Assembly (NCBI GenBank): GCA_946479225.1
Contig: CAMLFI010000002.1
Coordinates: forward strand, 1 to 26,765
Reading direction: 5' to 3'
DNA length: 26,765 nucleotides
Source: an uncultured Mucilaginibacter sp.
GTDB lineage: Bacteria > Bacteroidota > Bacteroidia > Sphingobacteriales > Sphingobacteriaceae
Under the pieces are notes generated by a model. It saw only the letters and a program-made list of their open reading frames with translations, was not told where the DNA came from and ran no database searches. The stretch's first letter is position 1, and each line of letters begins with the position of its first letter. This document shows positions 20,833 to 26,765 of this stretch, one piece after another. A program made the position numbers and the translations under genes.

Positions 20833-21702
20833 TTGAAGAAGTTAGACCCCAAAGACGTTAGTACCGTCATCATTTTAAACAAAAGTGAAGCAGCAACAAA
20901 AACGCTGCAAATTAAAACAAAGCACATAAACCGGTTAAGGTACTATGCCTTAGGTATGCTTAGCATTTTAGCATTGCTTGTACTTACCATTGTTGTTCAA
21001 CAACAGAATAATACCCGCCACGAGCTGGAAAAGCAATTATTATTATCGCAAATAAAAAACCTGAAAGGGCAGATACCTGAAAGCTTAAAGCAATCAGAAG
21101 AGGACCACGTAGCTCAAACATATATACAGTCTATTGAAGGTAAGCTGAAAAAGATAAACGATTATTTAAGAAAGCGCGGCCTTAAAGCGTTTTCAATCGC
21201 TTCTGTTGGCGGTGCGGGTGGTAATGCCGACGCGGATCTGTCAGATAGAGATGTTTATATGGCCTATGATAGTTATTTAACCCGGGTTGTTACCGCTGTT
21301 GCTTTTACCCCTATGGGTTATCCGCGCATAAGCTCACTAACATCCCGCTTTGGCTATCGTAGCGATCCATTCAGCGGCGAACGGGCCGAGTATCATCCCG
21401 GTATAGATTTTAAAGGCCATTACGGCGATGCGGTAAAATGTACCGCCAACGGCAGGGTTATTTCTGCCGGATGGGCCGGTGGTTACGGCAATTGTGTGCG
21501 TGTTAAACATAATAATGGTTACGAGACCGTTTATGGTCACCTTTCGCGCATTACTGTAAAAGTGGGGCAGGCGGTAAGTGTAGGCGATAAAGTTGGACAA
21601 GTTGGTTCTACCGGCCGCTCAACAGGCGCGCACTTGCATTACGAGGTTAGACAAAACGGAAAGCCTGTAAATCCTACCAAGTTTTTAACGCTGAATAACT
21701 AA
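20833..21702 (+). CDS. M23 family metallopeptidase, membrane-anchored
   Basis: A LytM/M23 zinc endopeptidase that acts on peptidoglycan cross-bridges or stems. No ATG fits; TTG 20833 gives MKKLDPKDVS and 289 residues, while TTG 20791 adds 14 residues but lies upstream of the predicted transcript start. A single membrane anchor is at about 36-56, followed by a coiled-coil stretch (60-115). The peptidase domain runs from about 162: SRFGYRSDPFSG, zinc ligands His188 and Asp192 in HPGIDFKG, His236 in YGHLS, and His267/His269 in GAHLHYEV. All catalytic residues are present, so it should be active. The stop overlaps the bactofilin ATG by one base (TAATG), a coupled pair also known in other bacteria, where the bactofilin positions the hydrolase for cell-shape control. 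Confidence 0.92.
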   Translation: MKKLDPKDVSTVIILNKSEAATKTLQIKTKHINRLRYYALGMLSILALLVLTIVVQQQNNTRHELEKQLLLSQIKNLKGQIPESLKQSEEDHVAQTYIQSIEGKLKKINDYLRKRGLKAFSIASVGGAGGNADADLSDRDVYMAYDSYLTRVVTAVAFTPMGYPRISSLTSRFGYRSDPFSGERAEYHPGIDFKGHYGDAVKCTANGRVISAGWAGGYGNCVRVKHNNGYETVYGHLSRITVKVGQAVSVGDKVGQVGSTGRSTGAHLHYEVRQNGKPVNPTKFLTLNN

Positions 21703-22061
21703 TGAGTTTTTTGGACAAGAAGAATAAGTCGGCCATATACAACCAGCCCATCACCACTTTAATAAGCGAAGGCTCGGTAGTTGACGGTAGCTTGCAAGCC
21801 AAAGCCTTCGCCCGCATAGATGGACACGTTAAAGGCAATGTTGATATTTCTGAAGGGCTTATTTTAGGCAAGGATGGTATTATAGATGGCAACGTAAACA
21901 CCAAAGAAATGGTGGTACACGGAACAGTTAACGGCAACATTACGGTAAACACTATTGAGATAGCATCTACCGGAAAAATAACCGGCGACATAACAACAGG
22001 TGCCCTATCTGTTGAAACAGGCGGTGTATATAACGGGCGTTTAGTAATGAACGCCGGATAA
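21702..22061 (+). CDS. Bactofilin (polymer-forming cytoskeletal protein)
   Basis: A 119-residue bactofilin. The core is a right-handed beta-helix with repeated strand motifs: ISEGSVVDGSLQAKAFARIDGHVKGNVD, then LILGKDGIIDGNVNTKEMVVHGTVNGNITV and IASTGKITGDITTGALSVETGGVYNG. N-terminal extension (about 1-22) includes the short hydrophobic/charged motif often used for membrane contact. It polymerises without nucleotide. The gene starts within the stop codon of the M23 peptidase gene, which supports a working pair at the inner membrane. No separate promoter is apparent. Confidence 0.93.
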   Translation: MSFLDKKNKSAIYNQPITTLISEGSVVDGSLQAKAFARIDGHVKGNVDISEGLILGKDGIIDGNVNTKEMVVHGTVNGNITVNTIEIASTGKITGDITTGALSVETGGVYNGRLVMNAG

Positions 22062-22120
22062 TATTGCTAGGCGCTGACCGGCGCTGAGTTAAAGCATTTT
22101 ACTTTCACAACGGAATACTG

Positions 22121-22128
22121 TATTTTTG
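22121..22128 (+). promoter_or_regulatory. Putative -7 element (TATTTTTG) of ahcY
   Basis: An exact TAnnTTTG match with a T-rich -33 position about 20 nt upstream (near 22097-22101). The predicted leader is about 17-20 nt, too short to hold a riboswitch. Confidence 0.6.
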
Positions 22129-22150
22129 CATTTCAAAAAAAAGAAACGCT

Positions 22151-23467
22151 ATGTCATCAGTAGAGACCGCTTACACCAAATACAAAGTTAAAGACTTCTC
22201 GCTGGCCGAATGGGGCCGCAAGGAGATTGAATTAGCCGAAGCAGAAATGCCGGGCCTGATGGCACTTCGCCAGGAGTTTGGTGCTTCAAAACCATTAGCA
22301 GGTGCGCGCATTGCAGGTTGCCTGCACATGACGATACAAACCGCTGTATTAATTGAAACACTTATTGAGCTGGGTGCAGAAGTGACCTGGTCATCATGTA
22401 ATATATTTTCAACCCAGGATCACGCCGCTGCGGCTATTGCTGCTGCCGGTGTTTCTGTTTATGCCTGGAAAGGTTTGAATGAGCAGGAGTTTGACTGGTG
22501 CATTGAGCAAACCTTATTCTTCGGCGAGGATCGCAAACCGTTGAACATGATATTAGATGATGGTGGCGATTTAACCAATATGGTTTTAGATCGTTATCCT
22601 GAATTGGTTGCCGGTATTAAAGGTATCTCAGAAGAAACTACTACCGGTGTGCACCGCTTATATGAGCGTGTTAAAGCCGGTACTTTACCAATGCCTGCTA
22701 TTAACATTAACGACTCGGTTACCAAATCAAAATTTGATAACAAATACGGTTGTCGCGAATCGTTGGTAGATGCTATCCGTCGTGCAACTGATGTGATGAT
22801 GGCCGGTAAAGTTGGTGTTGTTTGTGGATATGGCGATGTGGGTAAAGGTTCTGCCGACTCATTACGTAACGCGGGTGTACGTGTTATTGTAACCGAAATT
22901 GACCCTATTTGCGCTTTACAGGCAGCTATGGAAGGTTTCGAGGTTAAAAAATTAAGCACCGCTATTGCCGAGGCTGATATTGTTGTTACCGCTACAGGAA
23001 ACAAAAACATCGTTCGCGAGCAGCATTTCCGCGCGTTGAAAGACAAGGCTATTGTTTGTAACATCGGTCACTTTGATAACGAGATTGACATGGCCTGGTT
23101 AAACGGCGCTTATGGCAACAGCAAAATCGAAATTAAACCACAGGTTGATAAATATACCATTGACGGTAAAGATGTTATTGTTTTGGCCGAAGGCCGTTTG
23201 GTTAACTTAGGTTGCGCAACAGGGCACCCAAGCTTTGTAATGAGCAACTCGTTCACCAACCAAACGTTGGCTCAATTAGAGCTTTGGACCAATGCCGGCG
23301 CTTACGAAAACAAAGTATACACCCTGCCTAAACACCTCGACGAGAAAGTTGCCCGCTTACACCTGGCTAAAATTGGTGTTGAGCTGGAAGTACTTGACCA
23401 AGATCAGGCTGAATATATTGGCGTAACAGTTGACGGTCCGTTTAAACCGGAGTACTACCGTTACTAA
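22151..23467 (+). CDS. ahcY: Adenosylhomocysteinase (S-adenosylhomocysteine hydrolase)
   Basis: Cytosolic NAD-dependent enzyme of the activated methyl cycle that splits S-adenosylhomocysteine into adenosine and homocysteine. At 438 residues it is full length. Substrate-binding features are [16 protein letters not shown] (56-71), [17 protein letters not shown] (79-95), and the [13 protein letters not shown] segment (159-171); the NAD Rossmann loop is [13 protein letters not shown] (223-235), and the catalytic Lys/Asp are in [10 protein letters not shown] (188-197). The C-terminal signature, family KPDRYRY, reads KPEYYRY here. The gene has its own promoter and a strong terminator and is not in an operon with its neighbours. 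Codon use is the most biased in the window, as expected for a well-expressed housekeeping gene. Confidence 0.98.
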   Translation: MSSVETAYTKYKVKDFSLAEWGRKEIELAEAEMPGLMALRQEFGASKPLAGARIAGCLHMTIQTAVLIETLIELGAEVTWSSCNIFSTQDHAAAAIAAAGVSVYAWKGLNEQEFDWCIEQTLFFGEDRKPLNMILDDGGDLTNMVLDRYPELVAGIKGISEETTTGVHRLYERVKAGTLPMPAININDSVTKSKFDNKYGCRESLVDAIRRATDVMMAGKVGVVCGYGDVGKGSADSLRNAGVRVIVTEIDPICALQAAMEGFEVKKLSTAIAEADIVVTATGNKNIVREQHFRALKDKAIVCNIGHFDNEIDMAWLNGAYGNSKIEIKPQVDKYTIDGKDVIVLAEGRLVNLGCATGHPSFVMSNSFTNQTLAQLELWTNAGAYENKVYTLPKHLDEKVARLHLAKIGVELEVLDQDQAEYIGVTVDGPFKPEYYRY

Positions 23468-23491
23468 GCTATTGAGCCGAAAGGTAAAAGC

Positions 23492-23524
23492 AAAAGGCCT
23501 GGTCGATAAGATCAGGCCTTTTTT
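23492..23524 (+). terminator. Rho-independent terminator of ahcY
   Basis: AAAAGGCCTG (23492-23501) pairs perfectly with CAGGCCTTTT (23513-23522), with further inner pairing, and ends in a T6 tract (23519-23524). It lies immediately before the -33 element of the antiporter gene. Confidence 0.92.
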
Positions 23525-23525
23525 G

Positions 23526-23557
23526 TTTGGGTTAAGGGCTGTTTTATCGTATTTTAG
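23526..23557 (+). promoter_or_regulatory. Putative promoter of the antiporter gene
   Basis: TTTG at 23526-23529, 20 nt, then TATTTTAG at 23550-23557 (7 of 8 positions of TAnnTTTG). The -7 element ends 4 nt before ATG 23562, so the mRNA should be leaderless. It fixes the start choice: earlier in-frame ATG 23430 lies upstream of the promoter and inside ahcY. Confidence 0.55.
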
Positions 23558-23561
23558 GTGC

Positions 23562-25178
23562 ATGCATCATGCCGTAATACAATACTCCTGTTTGCTGGTT
23601 ATCATCCTGTTTGTGGTAATGCTGGCGCAGAAGATAAAAATAGCCTATCCCATTTTACTTGTACTGGTTGGTTTGCCCTTGGGCTTTATCCCCTTTTTGC
23701 GGGGCATAGAAATTCAGCCTGATCTTATTTTCGTGATATTTTTACCGCCCCTGCTGTACGAAGCCGCGTGGAACACATCATGGAAAGACTTTTGGAAATG
23801 GCGGCGTGTAATATCCAGCTTCGCGTTCCCGGTAGTTATAATAACATCGTGTACAGTGGCATTTGTATCGGCAGCCCTTATACCGGGCTTTACACTAGCA
23901 ACAGGGTTCTTATTAGGCGGCATAGTATCGCCACCCGACGCCGTTTCGGCAAGCGCCATCTTAAAAAACATTAAAGTACCCAAACGCTTTGTTACCATAG
24001 TTGAAGGCGAAAGCTTGCTTAACGATGCTTCCAGTTTGGTGGTTTTTCGGTTCGCAATGGCAGCTGTATTAACCGGTACCTTTGTTTTTAAGGATGCCGC
24101 AACCAGCTTTGTATTAGTAATAATAATGGGCATTGCCGTGGGCCTGGCCGTGGCGCTGATATTTTATGCCATACACCGCTGGCTGCCCACGTCGGCAAAT
24201 ATAGATGTGGTACTTACTTTTATGGCGCCTTATGTAATGTACATAACGGCAGAGAGTTTCCATTTTTCGGGCGTATTGGCGGTAGTAAGCGGGGGCTTGT
24301 ATCTGTCGGCCCGGCGACATCTGTTTTTATCATACCATAGCAGGTTACAGGCAATAAATGTGTGGCAGGCCGTTGCCTTTTTACTTAATGGCATTGTGTT
24401 TTTGCTGATAGGGCTTGAGTTTCCAATCATTATAAAAAACCTTGGCGCCGAGGGGTTAAGGTCAGCCATAAATTACGGTCTCATCATTACGGCGGTTTTA
24501 ATTGTGGGGCGATTTATTTGCACCTACGCCGCGGTAGTTATCACTGTGGTGATGAGCAGGATAATTACCGTTGCCGATCCTAATCCCGGCTGGCGGGGTC
24601 CAACCATGCTGGGGTGGGCAGGAATGCGTGGGGTGGTGTCGCTGGCAGCGGCGTTAAGTATCCCGTTAACGCTAACCAATGGCGCTGCGTTCCCGAACAG
24701 GGATATGATATTGTTCATCACCTTTACGGTAATATTGGTTACGCTGGTATTCCAGGGATTAACATTACCACTGGTGGTTAAATGGGTAAACATGCCCGAC
24801 CCGGACCTTACCGTGCCCCTGGAGCAGCAAAGGCAGTTGGTACGGAAAAAACTGGCGCACCTGTCGCTAAGTATTTTGGATGAGCATTATAATGATGTTT
24901 GCAAGAACAACGGCATGGTACAAAGCCTGGTAATGCGCTACAATGCCGAAATGAAATTATTGAAAGATTGGGACAAAGGCGATAACCATGCCCGGGAACA
25001 GTTTTATTATAACGACTACCTGAAGATAATGGCACACCTGCTAAAAGAGCAGCGTAAGCTGCTGCACACGCTCAATAAAAAGGAGGAGATCAGCGACGCG
25101 TTGGTAAAGCATCAGTTTGACCTCCTCGATCTGGAGGAAGAAAAACTGCATCAGCATTTTGAAAACGCGGATGATTGA
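23562..25178 (+). CDS. CPA1 family Na+(K+)/H+ antiporter
   Basis: A 538-residue inner-membrane cation/proton exchanger from ATG 23562. About 11-13 hydrophobic helices run to residue ~400. CPA1 markers are visible: FLPPLLYEAAW (60-70), GGIVSPPDAVSASAIL (119-134), EGESLLNDASSLVVFR (148-163) with the Asn154-Asp155 ion-binding pair, and the GWAGMRGVVSLA motif late in the membrane domain. A soluble C-terminal tail of about 130 residues rich in charged helices (QQRQLVRKKLAHLSL...) follows and is likely cytosolic and regulatory. It probably handles pH and sodium homeostasis; the exact ion cannot be told. It follows ahcY after a terminator and has its own promoter. Confidence 0.93.
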   Translation: MHHAVIQYSCLLVIILFVVMLAQKIKIAYPILLVLVGLPLGFIPFLRGIEIQPDLIFVIFLPPLLYEAAWNTSWKDFWKWRRVISSFAFPVVIITSCTVAFVSAALIPGFTLATGFLLGGIVSPPDAVSASAILKNIKVPKRFVTIVEGESLLNDASSLVVFRFAMAAVLTGTFVFKDAATSFVLVIIMGIAVGLAVALIFYAIHRWLPTSANIDVVLTFMAPYVMYITAESFHFSGVLAVVSGGLYLSARRHLFLSYHSRLQAINVWQAVAFLLNGIVFLLIGLEFPIIIKNLGAEGLRSAINYGLIITAVLIVGRFICTYAAVVITVVMSRIITVADPNPGWRGPTMLGWAGMRGVVSLAAALSIPLTLTNGAAFPNRDMILFITFTVILVTLVFQGLTLPLVVKWVNMPDPDLTVPLEQQRQLVRKKLAHLSLSILDEHYNDVCKNNGMVQSLVMRYNAEMKLLKDWDKGDNHAREQFYYNDYLKIMAHLLKEQRKLLHTLNKKEEISDALVKHQFDLLDLEEEKLHQHFENADD

Positions 25179-25208
25179 GCCATTAAAAAATTTAATTATT
25201 GTCGATTA

Positions 25209-25334
25209 AACAATTGTAACCTCTCTTTTCCTCGGTTTATATCAATCGAAATAACTTAACTTATCAAAGCCAACCTTCTTTGTATTAGGCTCATTTACAG
25301 CCGCGTTTATTATTGTACGCATAACAATTGTAAC
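25209..25334. repeat. 12-nt direct repeat AACAATTGTAAC, two copies 114 bp apart
   Basis: Copies are at 25209-25220 and 25323-25334. Each holds the palindrome ACAATTGT. They lie in the 279-bp gap before the esterase gene, upstream of its putative promoter, and may be operator sites. An AT-rich 12-mer could also recur by chance. Confidence 0.4.
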
Positions 25335-25353
25335 AAGCATTTTATCCGGGTAA

Positions 25354-25385
25354 TGTGTTGCGGTTTGCAATAATATTTATCTTTA
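25354..25385 (+). promoter_or_regulatory. Putative promoter of the CE15 esterase gene
   Basis: TATCTTTA at 25378-25385 matches 7 of 8 positions of TAnnTTTG; TGTG (25354-25357) lies 20 nt before it. The leader would be about 66 nt, ending in a non-Shine-Dalgarno AT-rich stretch. Confidence 0.35.
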
Positions 25386-25457
25386 AACTGGTTGTGTCCG
25401 GAAGCAACCCATCCTAACACAAAAAACCAATACCGCACCCGATAAACTAAATTATAA

Positions 25458-26765
25458 ATGAAAAAGACAATCGCACTTATTTTTACTTGCGCGGCTTTTG
25501 CCGGTTCAGCATTTGCGCAGCGCCCGGCCCAAACGCCGGAGCAGCAGGCCGCCCAAAAAGCAATGGCCGATGCCACCCAGGCCGACCGCAACGATATGAT
25601 GAAGCAGTTAGGCATTACCACCATGAGGCCCCCCAGAAGCGGCTCAGACTCTACCGCCGCTAATTTTACCAATTACGATGAAGCGCTGGCTAACCCCTAC
25701 CCGGAGCTACCCGAAGTATTAAAATTTAATAATGGTAAAAAAGTAACCAAAGCATCAGAATGGCCTAAACGCCGTGCCGAAATTGTGGAACTTTTTGTGA
25801 AAGAAGTGTATGGCCGCATACCCAAAAATGTACCGAAAGTAACATGGAGGGTTTATAAGGATAGCGACCAGGTGGTAAATAACATCCCCGTAAATGTTAA
25901 GCAGTTGGTGGGCCATGTAGATAATTCGGCCTATCCGACAATAAATGTGGATATACAATTAACGTTAACCGTGCCCAAAAGCGCAACCAAAGCTGTGCCT
26001 GTAATAATGGTATTTGGTGGCGGCGACTTTTTAGCTCCTCGTCCTGCCGGTGGTTTTGGCGCCGGTGGTTTCGGTCCGCCAAGAACCGGCGCTCCGGGCG
26101 CTGCACCCGCACCTAAAAGCGCTCAACAACAAATATTAGAAAAAGGCTGGGCCTATGCAGCATTAAACCCCGGCAGCATACAGGCAGATAACGGGGCCGG
26201 ATTAACCAAAGGCATAATAGGCTTAGTTAACAAAGGCGCGTTCCGTAAGCCCGACGATTGGGGTGCCTTGCGCGCCTGGGCATGGGGCGCCGACCGTGCC
26301 ATAGACTACTTCAAGACAAATAAAGCTGTCGATGCTAAAAAAGTAGCAATACAAGGCCACTCCCGTTACGGCAAAGGTGCTTTAGTTGCTTTGGCCTTTA
26401 ATCCGCGTATGGCAACGGCTTATGTAAGTTCATCAGGCGAAGGCGGCGCTAAGATCTATCGCCGCAACTTTGGCGAAGTAATTGAAAACGTTACCGCCGC
26501 CTCAGAGTATCACTGGATGGCAGGAAACTTTCTAAAATACGGCAGTATACTGCAATGGAACGATCTGCCTGTTGATGCTCATGAATTGATCGCGCTATGT
26601 GCACCGCGCCCTGTATTTATCAGCGGCGGCAAGGTGGCCAAGATCGGCCAGGATGGTTGGGCGGATGCGCAGGGTATGTTTATGGCGGCTGCGGCAGCCG
26701 GACCAGCATATAAGCTGTTGGGCAAAAAACCGACGAAAACGGATGTTTTCCCTAAAATTGAAACG
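25458..26765 (+). CDS. Secreted CE15-like glucuronoyl esterase, 3'-truncated by window edge
   Basis: The frame is open from ATG 25458 to the last base (436 codons), so the C-terminus is outside. CE15 enzymes cleave the ester between glucuronic acid of xylan and lignin alcohols. The signal peptide is residues 1-20 (ending AFA before Gln21). The alpha/beta-hydrolase core shows EWPKRRAEIVELFVKEVYGRIP (101-122), VPVIMVFGGG (180-189), the nucleophile Ser302 in GHSRYGKGAL (family GCSRxGKxA, with His for Cys), SSSGEGGAK (324-332) with a candidate Glu, HWMAGNF (352-358) and DAHELIALCAPRPVFISGG (373-391). The catalytic His would lie past the visible end. A Gly/Pro-rich insert at 197-220 (GFGAGGFGPPRTGAPG) interrupts the region after the GGGD turn. 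No other glycan genes are in view. Confidence 0.88.
   Translation, partial: MKKTIALIFTCAAFAGSAFAQRPAQTPEQQAAQKAMADATQADRNDMMKQLGITTMRPPRSGSDSTAANFTNYDEALANPYPELPEVLKFNNGKKVTKASEWPKRRAEIVELFVKEVYGRIPKNVPKVTWRVYKDSDQVVNNIPVNVKQLVGHVDNSAYPTINVDIQLTLTVPKSATKAVPVIMVFGGGDFLAPRPAGGFGAGGFGPPRTGAPGAAPAPKSAQQQILEKGWAYAALNPGSIQADNGAGLTKGIIGLVNKGAFRKPDDWGALRAWAWGADRAIDYFKTNKAVDAKKVAIQGHSRYGKGALVALAFNPRMATAYVSSSGEGGAKIYRRNFGEVIENVTAASEYHWMAGNFLKYGSILQWNDLPVDAHELIALCAPRPVFISGGKVAKIGQDGWADAQGMFMAAAAAGPAYKLLGKKPTKTDVFPKIET

Noticed and set aside
22062..22150. SAH or SAM riboswitch before ahcY
   Set aside because: The predicted leader is under 25 nt, too short for such a structure; only a GGCGCTGA direct repeat lies further upstream.
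23430..23561. Antiporter start at ATG 23430
   Set aside because: It lies inside ahcY and upstream of the ahcY terminator and antiporter promoter; ATG 23562 directly precedes the first membrane helix.

Overview
The window looks like a chromosomal segment of a Bacteroidota bacterium, most likely a Sphingobacteriaceae member close to Mucilaginibacter or Pedobacter. This is inferred from moderate G+C, repeated use of the Bacteroidota sigma-A -7 element TAnnTTTG, near absence of Shine-Dalgarno sequences, LytTR/LytS-type two-component genes, an OMP_b-brl_3-type outer-membrane barrel, DUF4142 and DUF4920-like envelope proteins, and a CE15 esterase. Genus is a judgement, not a proven call. No rRNA, tRNA, CRISPR array, phage or insertion sequence was seen; this is mostly core and envelope/regulatory chromosome.

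Layout. 1-3703: 3' part of an RND efflux pump permease overlapping its outer-membrane factor lipoprotein, followed by a strong GNRA-capped hairpin. 3825-6354: a tandem 8-bp repeat next to the promoter of an RlmD/RumA-type 23S rRNA uracil methyltransferase, a small unknown protein and a PyrR-like phosphoribosyltransferase. 6453-8435: a phosphorelay cluster of receiver-histidine kinase, single-domain receiver, and a convergent receiver-plus-coiled-coil protein whose promoter is bracketed by a perfect 14-bp inverted repeat. 8545-9850: a peroxide-defence pair, AhpD-like and AhpC, with an OxyR-like site upstream of ahpC and a terminator between the two genes. 9898-15930: a divergent LytTR regulator / LytS-type kinase pair, then a Gly/Met-rich secreted protein and a large outer-membrane barrel. 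A 15-nt motif repeated at exactly 21-bp period lies in both promoter regions of this module and is the best candidate for the LytTR operator.

16034-22061: WalJ/YycJ-like metallo-hydrolase, cytosolic TPR hybrid histidine kinase, an intergenic region with a candidate free-standing small RNA, DUF4142 lipoprotein, DUF4920-like protein, and a translationally coupled M23 peptidase-bactofilin pair. 22151-25178: adenosylhomocysteinase with clear promoter and terminator, then a CPA1 cation/proton antiporter. 25458-end: 5' part of a secreted CE15 glucuronoyl esterase-like protein, open at the window edge.

The most interesting signals are regulatory: the 21-bp-period repeats tying the LytTR/LytS pair to the Gly-rich protein/barrel operon, the inverted repeat around the receiver-gene promoter, the putative small RNA near 19303-19392, the OxyR-like site, and several genes whose -7 element ends only 4-5 nt before the ATG, which predicts leaderless mRNAs. 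The Gly-rich periplasmic loop of the kinase together with the Gly-rich secreted protein next door is the best candidate for an undescribed envelope-sensing module. All of these are motif readings by eye and need genome-wide comparison.
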